Origin: Anastatus disparis
Taxonomy: Eukaryota > Arthropoda > Insecta > Hymenoptera > Eupelmidae
Assembly: GCA_017163975.1 (NCBI GenBank)
Contig: JAFFSR010000239.1
Span: forward strand, 6,634,001-6,698,000
Length of the DNA stretch: 64,000 nucleotides
Direction of reading: 5' to 3'
The notes below the pieces were generated by a model. The model searched no databases, had not been told where the DNA came from, and saw nothing but the letters and a program-made list of their open reading frames with translations. Positions 49,501-62,200 of the stretch are shown in pieces. Positions within the stretch are counted from its first letter, which is position 1. Each line of letters starts with the position of its first letter. A program made the position numbers and the translations under genes.

Positions 49501-52500
49501 ATATATTTTTTATGAATTATAATATTTTCATAAATCTTATATTATATTAGATTCAATCGTTCAAAACAAATTTACGGTACTCTAATTATGCTAATTTAGT
49601 GTAAATGATCATTAGAAAGAGTTTAATCTTTACGAACACAAATCCAAGTTTAACAAGTTTATCGAGTTAAAACTTCTCAATAAAACAAAATTCCAACAAT
49701 GACTAAATTAAAGCATCCCTTAAAATTTATACGTTTACCAGCTCAAGTCCCGTTTCCACTCAATGCCACCTATTCTACTATTAAAAAAAGGAAACAACAA
49801 CAGAGATGCCTTACACAACCATCACGTTGACTTAAACATCGCTCTCATTAACGATCAAACTTCTCCTTCTCTCTCTCGGTAGCTCATTTTCTTCTTTTTA
49901 TATATATACTTCCTTGTGTTTTATACTCTTTTATATACAAAAGACAAAAGGTCATCCCTTTTACGACTTCCTTTTAAACCAAACAAAATTTTTTTTCCTT
50001 TTTAATTTTTTTTTTTTTTAAATTTTCTTCTTCACATAGAAAATATATTCCTCAACCCTATGGTCAACTAACTTCCGCTGTCGTGATGATCGTGCAACAC
50101 GGCATGTCTTTTTCTTTCTATTTTTTTTTCTTGTATTTATATCAAACACAAATACATACAGTAGTAGAAGATAAAGCAAAAAAGAAAATAAATAGAATAA
50201 AAAAAGAAAAGAAAAAGAGATAAAGAGAAAGAGAGAATAGTAGAAGAAGAAGAGTTACTAATTAAGTGATCGTCAAGCAGCCGGTCAGGTGCTGCCTAAA
50301 GGCTAATTAGGCGAAAGCCAAGCAGCAGAAGCAGCAAATGCCAGCATCTCTTCTCTTTTACTTCTCTATATACTCTCCTGAAAAGACTTCTTCTTCTTCT
50401 TCTTTGGTATAACTAATGATTTCTTAAGCGCGTGCTTATAAGTACACGTGTGTACAGTATTTATTTATGCTAGTCAAGAAAAAAACAAAAAATAAGAGTT
50501 AACGAAAAAAAAAGGAAAAAATATAAAAGAGAGAATGTTTTAGATATGCAAAAGAGAAGCTCGTTGCACGACTAGTAAAATAAAAAAGAGAGAGAGAAAG
50601 AGAGATAGAATTTGATGTTTATTGACGGTTTTACGGGTTTGCGTGATGCGCACGCTTTAGGAGAGATCGAAGAATGATGGAGAATTAATGGAATGATTAG
50701 ATGAACTTTTTTTTTTGTAAAAGGTTATACTGGTTAGTAATGCTGGTAATGAAATGTACAATTTTTTTTTATTTTTTTTTTTATTTAATTTGAAAGTAAT
50801 AAATAAATGATTGGTGATGTTAAGTGGAGAGTAATGCGTTTAATTTAATTGCGAATGTTATTTTTTATTTCCACAATAAATTGAGAGTTATTTGAAGCTG
50901 TGAATCTTTATTCGTGTATACATGACGAAAAATTTGTCAATGCACATGTACATTTTACTTTCACGCAGATCGGATATTATCGATTGATAAATTTAAATTT
51001 AACACGACTTACACAAACTTGCTATATAAGTATAATTTATCAATAAGATAATGTTCGTTTTGATCTTTTATGCAGTCTGAATTGTATAAAAAATGTATTG
51101 ATGTTTAATTTTTTTTCGATTATTATTCAATAAATTTATAAAAAAAACATTAATAGACTTAAAAAATTATCAAAATTTATTAAAATATATATTTAATTAA
51201 ATTTTTCTTTAATTTTTGTTACAGGTAAGGATATTTGACAGCTCTACAAATTTCATAATACGTTTTCTTATCTGTTTAGTGAGTATAATATTAAATTTTA
51301 TAAATCCTGTAACTCTGGTTTCAAAATAAAAATTATTCAAAAAACATTAAATTAGAATTTTTTTAGATTTTTAAAATGAACTTATTAAAAATTTCAATTT
51401 TTCATAAAAAGTAATTTTTAATTTTATGAATAATTTTTTTCTTTGCATAAAAATGCATCGTATCAAACGAATAGAATTTAAAAAACTTTTATATGAAAAA
51501 AATGAGATATCATAAAGCCAAACATTAATAATGCATCTCTTTTCACGTGATCAATCCAATCGACCTTTATCACTAGCGGTTAATTTTTATGCATTGACAT
51601 GCAATGTCATGTTTATAGCGGCAAACATAGAGAGGGCAAAACCGTTAAGACATTGAAGTACATTTTCTACTTATAGAAAAAAAAAGAATTGTCTTGAAGG
51701 TTTGCGTTTAATGGTGACCATGTGAAATTAAATGAATGCTATTACAGCTATTAATATTTTTCATTTGCAAACAATGATAATTTTTATTTAATGCAATAAG
51801 AGATCAAAGTTTCAAATCAACTATCTTGTAACGTTATGTAAGAAATTATTTTATAATGAATTATATGCGTGTATGTATATACATACGCACGTATGTATGA
51901 ACAAATTTATTCGTGAAATCTTATAAATATAAATAAAAAGTATCAGATCCAATAAGTAATTAATTATAATTAGTAATCATTGAATTACCGTTAGAATAAT
52001 TAACAAATAAAGTACTAAAACAACCTGAACCTTTTCAAAAACAAAAAAGAAAAAAACCAAACACAAGTATCAATCTTTAAACACTACTGGATTTAAAAGC
52101 AGGAAGTTCTTCTATAAAACTCTATTTATAAGTGACATCTCACCAAGGACTCTCATAAGTTCATTATGTTTACCACAGCTGTGCAAGCGTACTTAACTTT
52201 ATATCCACCCAACCTATGTGTGTTTTTATATATATGCATATACACATTGTACCGTAAAACAAGAAAATCTTGGTATACAATCCTTATGTTCGAGTTATGA
52301 AAATTTCTTTTTTTTTATTTTCCTTAAACGTATTGTCAACTAGTTTCCTTGAAAAAATCTAATTTTGAAGTAAAGAAGAAAAAAAGTCTAAATTATTGTA
52401 TGACTGGTAAAAACAAGGATAATTATATCCGCATCATCATTCTAGAAATTATTAAATCTTCCGAAAGGCCTAACTGATCATAAAGCTTAAAAAATAAACA

Positions 52501-55400
52501 CATCTGTTAAGTGCAATGGTTATTCATCAAGAAATGTACTTGAGACATACTTAAATACACATTCATATATACGTGTACGTAGATACGCTACATCGACATG
52601 GAAAATCCAAATTTAGAAACTATATGCAAAAGTAAAATAATTCATTGTTACCAAGACCCATCAGATATTTAAAGTAACATTAAAAACACCTACACATTTC
52701 TCTTTCTTTAACGTCTGGTATCATAATACACTTTAGATACACATACAGCAGCCAGTTAAGAGTGCGGTAACATCGTTTGTCTGTAACTTAAGAAAAACAA
52801 AACAAAAAAAAAGAAAAGCACGTCCAGAGACCACCGCGAAAGTATGTGCAAGTACAATTTGCAAGAGAGAGAGAGAGAGATTCTAAAATAGTCATATAAG
52901 TATTATTAAAAAACCTCTGAAACCGTCCTCTCTGGACAGATATCCATCATAATAAAATCTCTCTCTTTTCTCTGCTGTGTGTATAAAAGCCTTTTTGCTT
53001 CTTTTTTTTTCCTTTTTACAAAAGCAAATAAAACAATTTTTAGAAGGCGGACAACGATAACGATATTATTCATCCTTTATATATATATATATATATATAT
53101 TTCTTTTCTCATTTTGTGGTAAACGCGGTTTTGTTGAATCTTTTCATTTTTCAGCGGTTTAAAATATAAAAGCCCTTTAATATATTAGATGAACGTTTTC
53201 TAAGAGTTGTTAGGCTTATACCATTGTTCTTGGAATATTTTTACAATTATTATGGGACTACCTTAGTTTTAGTTATTTTTTTGTCGAGAGTCGTTAAAGA
53301 CAAGAGCTCGTTTAATTTTTTCATTGTTTTTTTGGTACTTGAGATGAGATTACTTTAGCTATGGTAAATAATATGTTTAGTAATGCGTAATTACGTTTCT
53401 CTGATAGACTCGTTAGAAATGTTTAGTTTTAATCTAGACATTAAGAAAATTTCAATTAAACTCAACAATGGTACTTTTGTTTTGTTTTTTTTTTAAGTTT
53501 TAAATAACCACCACCGAATCTATTTTATCCCTCTTCTAAACACCCTGCACCAAAAGATCTAATTCACCACATTAAATATTTTATCACATCTAATCACGTA
53601 TATCCTCACGAGAACAATTGACACTAAGAACTTGGTAAACAATATTTATAATTTCATCTTCTCCTTGTTCAGCTTTGAATAATGAAAATATTGCGTTTAG
53701 CATTTATTTCGCTTGAATTATTTATAATTGAAGTTTTAGTACAATGAGTACATGTGTACAAATACATGCTTAGCTGATACTTTAACGGAAACTCTCTTTA
53801 AAAGTCGCAGCTGGTGCTTATAAACTATTGAATTATTCCATAAAGCGTTTTGATCAGTAGCCAAGCCACGATGTGACATGTGTAGGAAAGTTTAAAACTT
53901 ATTTTTTCTTTTTTCTCTGCTTAATTTTGGCTTTCACCCCGATGGGAGACGTGGAAGAGAAACGAGATAAATAGTTTATAGTACGTTTGTTAAGGTGTCG
54001 ATTGAACTAAAGTAGAAATTTTCTTTTATCAAAATTGTTTAAATAATCTAAATTTTTTAATAGCATTCTAATTTCTAGTTCTGAGTAAATTTCTTTATTT
54101 ATTAACAAACTCATTTTACATGCCTAAAATACGTAAAACAACTTCGATTTAATGAAGTAAGTTATAAAATAAAATAAACATTAAAAAAAATAAAGATATT
54201 ATTTATTTAAATTTATTAAAAATCGTTACGTAATATCCCATTGAAGCATTATCTCAAACTGATTTTCTCATAATGAAACTAAAAGCAATAAAACGTTAAT
54301 TAGTTATGTAATAACAACTAAATTAGGCCAATCAATGTTCCCAATTACTTTCTTTTTAAACTTTTAATTAGAAACAAAAGATATGGAGTTTTTTTTTCTT
54401 CTCATTAATTTCATTTATATAACGTACAAATTATAGAATCATTTATTCTCTCTATGTATAACTATAGAGTGACTTTTGAGGTCCTTAAAACACGATAAAC
54501 GTCTAAAATTATTGTCCTTGGGATTTCGCCAGAGCAATTTTCCAGCTTAGATGCATTTCTATATTTCACTTTTATATAAGCTCAAGCTGATGATATATTC
54601 AAAACTGACTTCTACATCTTTTTTACGAGCCTCTATTAGCGCTGAGATTAAGACTGTATTATAGGAGGGCTAAAAACATGTATATGCATGTACTACTGCT
54701 CTTTATCACTTGAATTATCTTGAATAGGAGATGAAGGGATTTTTTTTTCAGCTTAATGTTTTCATTATGTGTACATGTGCTCGGCGAAATTAATGTTTAC
54801 GCTAATTTCTAGTTTTGCGAGAGTTATTTTATTACGGATGTAATTTGAAACTTGAAAATTTTTAATTTTATATAAATAACAGATATTTTTTTGTTTTTGG
54901 TATCAATAAATGATTGTATTTATAGTTAATAAAATTAAATATCAGAATAATTATATCCGTTTGAAATAATTTAAATAAAAAATTACTAAAATAAACTAAT
55001 ATTATAAGTACTTATTAATATTTTTATTACGGCTCTCGTGAAAAATTATTATTATTTTATATTATTAATTTATTTTTATTTTTACTTAATGGAATAAAAA
55101 TGAATAAATATTTTAATCAACCTCGAATAATCATAAACAAATGTTAAAATATGAAATATTTAATAAATAAATTCTTAAAATAGCTATAAATATGCTTGTT
55201 AAATCTGTCTTGACGTTAAAAAAAAGATTCAGAAGCATAAATTATAGATGTGTATAAAATTTTAAAAATTCAAAATTACAAATCAGGTGATATGCGCAAT
55301 TATTCGTTATTATTAAAATATAAAAAAAAGAAAACGTATCACACCTAATTATTACCTAAGCTTTTTAACACTCTCAAGTCTTTCACTATAAACATAGTTA
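46599..55400. other. Non-coding AT-rich stretch
   Basis: Contents are a purine-rich run at about 50,160-50,250, a G/C-enriched spot at 50,271-50,350 with CAG/GCAGC clusters around a TAATTA core, a GA repeat at 52,864-52,880, an (AT)11 microsatellite at 53,079-53,101 and a 16-bp palindrome GTATGTATATACATAC at 51,872-51,887. The open frames at 46.9-48.1 kb are low-complexity and overlapping and are not called. Confidence 0.5.
53079..53101. repeat. (AT)n microsatellite
   Basis: Eleven uninterrupted AT dinucleotides end in a T-rich tract. It is a simple repeat of likely variable length. Confidence 0.9.
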
Positions 55401-55446
55401 TTAAACTTGTCGCAAGGCGGCGATGACGAGTGGGCAATCAGCCACC

Positions 55447-55455
55447 TATATAAAA
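55447..55455 (+). promoter_or_regulatory. TATA box of the small gene at 55.6 kb
   Basis: TATATAAAA lies directly after a GC-enriched patch (55,409-55,446) that is unusual for the area, and about 200 bp before the start codon. This combination of GC-rich proximal sequence and TATA box looks like a genuine core promoter. The transcription start would be around 55,475-55,480. Confidence 0.5.
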
Positions 55456-55652
55456 TGATTATAACAGCATTATATACCGTAAATAACATTTACGTTTATA
55501 AAACGCAGAAAGATAAAAATTTTGTTTTATTTTATTGCAAATTTGTTTAATCGCAATGCAATTGGTAACTATTTGCATTTTTTAATGTTTACAATTAATT
55601 AACAATTTTTAATATAATTAGTTGTGCATATTTATATGTTATTAGGTATTAA

Positions 55653-56051
55653 ATGGTAAAAAACATTGAAAAAGGTTTAATAAAATTACGTAATTTAACA
55701 ACAGATGAAACAATAAGATTAGCGGAAGCCCAAGCTTTTGCGGCACGTGTTACGACAATATATTATAAGGTTAACGGAGAAAAAAAGGATAAATTTTCGC
55801 CTTATTTAACAAATGTTAATCAAATACCGAAAATTGCACGCGCACAAGCTTACGCCGTACGTGTAACCGAAGATCATTGTAGATTGAACAGGACAGGGCA
55901 TTATTCGTTGGCTGTACGTAATGGGATGGCAATTGAAAAAGGTATTGAATTTTTGAGTACTTGCAATGTGTAACAATGACAAATATTAGCAATATGTTTT
56001 CATTTGTTTTTTATTTTACAATTTTATAGATGGAAATCGAACGCTGAATGA
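55653..56051 (+). CDS. Small protein of unknown function, 106 or 112 residues, with internal repeat
   Basis: The ATG at 55,653 directly follows an in-frame TAA, so it is the first possible start. Codon use, with several CGN arginines and mixed third positions, is gene-like. Two similar segments, LAEAQAFAARVT..YYKVN (about residues 25-45) and IARAQAYAVRVT..CRLN (about 63-83), form an internal repeat. IEKGLIKL near the N-terminus and IEKGIEFL near the C-terminus may be a second repeated motif. The whole is probably alpha-helical, with no signal peptide or membrane segment. Unspliced it stops at TAA 55,971-55,973. A good 60-nt intron (GTAACA at 55,970, ending TTTTATAG at 56,029) would remove that stop and add WKSNAE before TGA 56,049-56,051. 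An AATAAA follows at 56,203. I do not recognise the family. Confidence 0.65.
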
Positions 56052-56202
56052 TTAGATCAACTGAGTATTGATTTTGAAAAATTTATAAGCCCTAAGGAAA
56101 AAAGTGAAAGGTTTTTAAAACACATTGTGATATAAGATTTGTAAATTTAATTTCTTTGGGATTTAATTTTGAATAATTGATTGTGATTATTTGTTTGTGA
56201 AC

Positions 56203-56208
56203 AATAAA
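56203..56208 (+). terminator. Polyadenylation signal of the small gene
   Basis: AATAAA lies 152 nt after the spliced stop and 230 nt after the unspliced stop, preceded by a T/G-containing stretch. It is the first canonical signal after the gene. Confidence 0.5.
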
Positions 56209-59200
56209 TCATGATTTCTTTTCAAACTAATGTAATTTAAGTTATACTTGGATAATATGAAAAAGTTTCAAGGTTATTGAATTATTGAACGTGAAGAAAT
56301 GACAAAATATTATAATATAAATGAAATAAAAAATTGATTTTACATAACAAAAAATATAAATTATTCATTGCAGGATTAAAAGTTAAATATTAATAAAATC
56401 TTGATCAAATAACCTATACGCTTTATTTACATCAAATTAATATAAAACAAATTCTTATTATTTATATTAAGATTTTAAAAATACAATATATAAAAGTCTA
56501 AGTAAAATAAAATATTCAAATAGCCCTCTTATAGTCCGGAAAACAAACGAGGTTAATTTTTAATTAAAAAGAAGATCGTAACAAAACTCCCCAGTTAACA
56601 TAACAATCCCTCGATAAAACACATCGATTCATTATTACGTAGTGTTACGTAAACGACAAAAAACAAAAAAAAAAAAAAAAAAATAGAAAAAAATTAGAAG
56701 AATTACCTTAAAATAGTTTCCTAATTAGAATTATTACACGAACGAAAAGCTCTCTTCTCTCTTTTCTCTTTATTATAAAAATCTTATTAAAACTCTCGGA
56801 GCGCACTTGCACCGAATATACCGGTGCTTTATGGACACAAAAGAACAGGAAGCGCCGGTCGTTCTCTCGTGAACAGATAAGGCAAACACGATACATAAAT
56901 AAAAAAAAGAGAAGAAAAAAAATATCTAAGGAAAAAAAAATATTGTTTCTTTTTCGTTTAGCCTATAGGGGATTATAACGAGGCGTTTTATACTATAAAG
57001 TACACGCCCTAATAAATCACGCTTTTCCCATAAGGATCGATAATCTCTCTCTCTCTTTCTTATAGCAAAAATGATAAAAAAAAGGAGACGCTTTATAAGG
57101 AGGCTATCGATTAGATACTTCTCGCACGTTGGGTGTCGCGCGCGTATTTTATATAGCCAAAGTCCTCTTTCTCTTTCTCTCTCATGAGTGTTTATGTGTG
57201 CGAAATGAGAGAGAGAGAGAGAAAGAGGGGTCAGATCTTAGATGTAGCATAGGCCTTTAGCGGAATTTTGAAAGTTCGTTATTTATTAGAGGGCTTTAAT
57301 GGCTAAAAAAATTTCTTAAAGAATGAATTTGAGGTTGATTAAAGGTTATAGAATTTCTATTTTTGTTTTTACTTATTTTATTTTTTTAAGAATCGATGAA
57401 TGTAAATTTTGATATTGAAATGCAAATAGATAATTTGTATTTATTATCCAATTAATCATATATGTTCGTATATCAATAAATTATAGGTTTGGATAAATAT
57501 TTACAAATGAAAATTCAATTTCTAAAATTTTAAATCAATAATTGTAATTAAAATACAAAAATTTTTGTTTGACTTAACATAATGTTTATTAATTTATAAT
57601 TCAAAACAATAAAATTTTAACAATGAAAATAAATCGCAATGGAAAAAGCTGGCAATTCGTATTTCTTTTATTTTGTCATTATTATAAATTTCGCACGCTT
57701 TATAACCTATCAAAAACAATAGGAAAGTCAATACGTGCATTTTAAAATTAATAAGAAGCATACGAAATCTTCCCTTTCGAAATGATTATTTATGCTCGTT
57801 TAGGATTAAGAAGAAAAAAAAAGATTTTAAAAATCTTTAGATTATACAATTTCTAATTACACATAGCAACATCATATAGACAAAAGATATATACTGAAAC
57901 AAACTTATTAGCTCTTATGATCCTCACTTTCAATGACTAATAACCGGTTTCCACGCTAGAATTAGACTTCATGCTTATGTGCAGTATGTATATATGCATT
58001 TTCAATGATCACTCATAATAAGACCTCTCATATATATTTTTTTTCTTTGTGGGAGTGGTTTTATATCGCTTCTTTTCTCCAAATCTTTTCTCTTCTCCAT
58101 ATCTCTCGTCTTTTGTCATATATTGTGTGTATATATATATGTCTGTGTGTGCATGTGTGTAATGGTATGCTTCGTGCTGCACGCGGAAATTTTCTTTTTT
58201 AAAGTTTCTTTTTTTTTCTCTCGCAGACAGAAAACGCTAACACAGAGATACTTTCTAACGTTAATTTAAAAAAAAAACGTTCATTCACCCTTTGATATTG
58301 CAATTAATCAAAATTCATTTTTTTAGGTTATTTGTTTAATTGATTATTAATTTTTAAAATTTTGACAAGATCGTATATGGATTATGTTTGTTTTTATGAT
58401 ATATTTATGTTGAATTTTGCAACTTCATGGTTTTTAATATCTTAACGATAAAATTTTAAAAACAGGATCAAAGGTTAAAATTTTTTTAACCTTATATAGA
58501 TTAGTGTTTTAGTGTTTGATTGACATTAATAATTTCTAAATTTTGACTTTCTTATAAATCAAGCATAATTTCTTCTCATAAATTGAAAACTGCTTTATTT
58601 TTATTTAAAATTATTAAAAATTTTAATTTAATATAGAAATATAAAATTTTTTACATTACTGACATTTTTTTCTAATATAAAAAATACAATTTATTCCAAA
58701 ACACCTGTGACAATCCTTTTCTAAAATGAAAAAAAAATCCAGCCATATGATTTTTTCATACAGCATCACAATATTCTTTTGTCTCTTGGTTAAAAAAAAA
58801 AAGAACTTACATAAAAAAAGCCATCATTGTCGTCCTCGAGAGCGAACTTTGAACTCAGCAAGATAGCGAAAGCTAACTGTATATTACCGTCTCTCTTCTT
58901 CCTTTCCCAGCTCCTTCATCTTTTTATATATTTTTTTTCTTCGTTCTTTTTTTTTATTATTTGCACTCATATATGCACGGCCGGAAGGAAGAAGTGTTCC
59001 TTCTCGCGTGAGAGATTGGAATTTATTACGTGCTTCTTTGGCTTAGGCGCAAAAGCGTGTTTAATTTCATATTAATAAAGTTGCGCGTAGAGTCATTAGC
59101 TTTAATTGAGACACTTGCTTTAAGAATCGTGCAAAATTTTCATTTTTTTCCTTTTTTTTCCTTCTTCTTTGTTTTTCTTTTGTGAATATAGCAAAAAAGA

Positions 59201-62200
59201 AGAAGATAAGGTTGAAACTTATTAATTATTAATAATATGATCGTCATTTATTGGTTTTTAATTAGATGCTTGGAGCTTTTTTGATTCTGAGTTTATTATG
59301 CACTTATACTAGTTCAACGTTTTGACTTTAATGATTATGTTGTACTTACCGAACCAAATTAATTCAAACGCGAATAGCTCTATTTTCTTAATTATTTTAG
59401 TGAAGGAGCCCACCTGCATATAGTCCTCAACCAACAAACCCCTTGAAAAACACCGACTAAAAACACACGACCCCTAAATAATTATAAAAACGTTGTATTT
59501 TCATATTGTATTTACCTGAACGCGTCACCTTTGTTTTACCTAACCGGACATACAGTTGAATGGCAGTGCACATCACTTCACTACCTTCCTAGAAAAATAA
59601 AATACCCAGTAAACCTAGTAACTTTATTCAACAGAACTATAACAAACAGATAATTTCTATGATACGCCCACGTAAACAGATTAGATATAAATGTTAGAAG
59701 AAACGAACAATAACTTTTTGATTAAACTCTTAATTAGGTATTCCAGCACTAAATTGAAAGTATAATTTTTTATTTGTTTATTTTTATACTTCAAAAATCA
59801 ATAATCAAGCAAAAAAAGATTTTTTGAAACTGTTATTGTTTTAAGATTTAATTTTTCGATTTTTTCATTTAGCCTAAAGGGAAATGGTATTTTTTAATCG
59901 GAAAATCTTGAAAGTCATTGTTGGCACTTTCACCAATGGGGGGCTCGATCGATTGGTCTCTTCGATTATGACGACAATGATGCCAATGTATTTTATTTGA
60001 AAAATCGTTCTCTTACATTTTTCTTTTTTTTTTTATTCATTTTACTGATATGCTTAGTTTTGAAGAAAAAAGTATTGTATAACAATACTACGAGTCAAAT
60101 CTAAAACCTACTTTTCTGTTATCCTTCTTAGAAATTTAATATAACTTTCTGTTTTCCCGTGAGTATTTCTTTTTTTTTTTTTTATATATTTGTTGAGATA
60201 TAAAAAAATTTTTAATTTGCGAAATTTATATGGATTAGATATTTTTGTTGTAAATAATGAAAGAAAATCCTTTTGATCTATATAGGAAACAATTAAAAAT
60301 TTACGAAAATCAGATTACATTTACTTTTGTACTCCAAAAAAAAAATTGAAGAAAAATAGATAAATAATCGATTCTATTACGTATTGATCATATTATATTT
60401 CATGTTAAAGAATATTGTGATATAATCGTACGGCCATATTTATCAATATAACAAGAAAATATTCAAGTGCCACAATACAACAATGATAATACTAAAATAC
60501 GCTCCTTTCGACATCCCTTTTTAAAATATCAGTTACATAGCAAATTTCCGTACCTTTACAACTTGTAATATTAACAGAATAACTTCAAGAATAAAGTATT
60601 TTTGTTAAGCTTGAAAAAAATATGTTTTTTTAGGCTCATGTAAACATTTTGAAATTAATTGCAGATAGATAAATATCTTATTTTTTTATTTATTCAAAGA
60701 TTTCAATTGATTATATTGTCAGTTTATCGATTATGCAATTATAATCAATTGATGATTAAAATATTGTCTTAAACTCTATACAAATAATTACACGAGAATA
60801 TCGTTTTTTTCGCGTCGATGTTACGTTATTCTGTACAGCTTAAAAATGCATTATTATTTCTATTGATTTATAGATTCGTTTATAATCAAAAAGATTAGAA
60901 TTAATGATAAAATTTAATTATTATGGACTGAAGTAAATATTTAAACTTCTTTAAAATGTCACCTGCAAAAGTATACACTAAATGAAAAATTTTGAAATCA
61001 GATATTACATAAGGTACAAGTATAAAAAAATCAAATTATACTTCTAATTGTAATAAATTATCTAAATTACATCACGTCTTGAAGCAATTAACATTTCATA
61101 TTAATAACTCAAATTATTTAGAGGAATTTAAACAAAATGTGAATTATTTATATTTTTTCTATTTCTATTATCAAAGCTTGAATCCATCACCCTTTTAATG
61201 GTTCATCGTTGGATTTATCATCGCTTCTAATAAGATATACTTTATGTGAGGAAATGATCTTTTTCTTTTTTTTATACTCTGCACATCAATTTTTTTGTTT
61301 GAAAATTTTTATATACCTGCAAGGCAGTTTGTCAAGCTTTTGCATGCAATGCAATTTATTCGTCTTGGAACTGCGTAACTATCTTTAAATAAAGGTGTCG
61401 TACCATACACTGATAAACCAGTTGAATTAAAGTTTTTATTCATTTTTGATAGGTAGAGACTTGGAAAAGTGTACAAGGGCTACGTTGCGTATTTTTTTTC
61501 TTGAATAATAAAATAAAGGTAGAACGCAGTAGTTAAACTTATTTAAATTTTATTGTTAAATAAATTAATTAAGCTGTATTAACATTAATTGTACACTAAA
61601 CGAGATTATATTCATATTTAAAATTGATATACTTAAAAATGTATGTACATTTTTTTAAACATAAGCTTCCTATTAAAAAAAAGTATTATTCTTTGGCAAT
61701 TAAACGATCGTTATATTTATCAACAACTTTTACTTCTCATTCGATGCCATTAATATTTATTAGCTTGGATTTTTAATGATGAAAAAAAAGAAAGAAAGAA
61801 TTCAAACCAGTTTTAACAAATTATATGATTTTGTATGTAAATATAAGAAGAAGGCACACTAGCGCGATATATAAACTAAAATCAAACCATTCATTAAAGG
61901 TAATCAGGAAATCAAGTTTTTTTATTCTTTGCATTAATTTTATTTTCTTTAATTCCTTGAAAAAAAAAAACATGTTAATTATTGCTATTAACTCTAATGA
62001 TGTTTACAGAAGCCTCGAGCAATTTTCTTCACCCGATATATATTTGAATAATGTTTTAGTTTTCGCAGTCTGGTTAATCACGAACTTGCTGAAAATGGAA
62101 AACTTTGCTCATTTCATTGGACGTTGATAAATTTTAGTAGATATTTTCTGTTATATGAATAATAAATGATTCATTAATTTCAAAGTGATGTTTTTCTATG

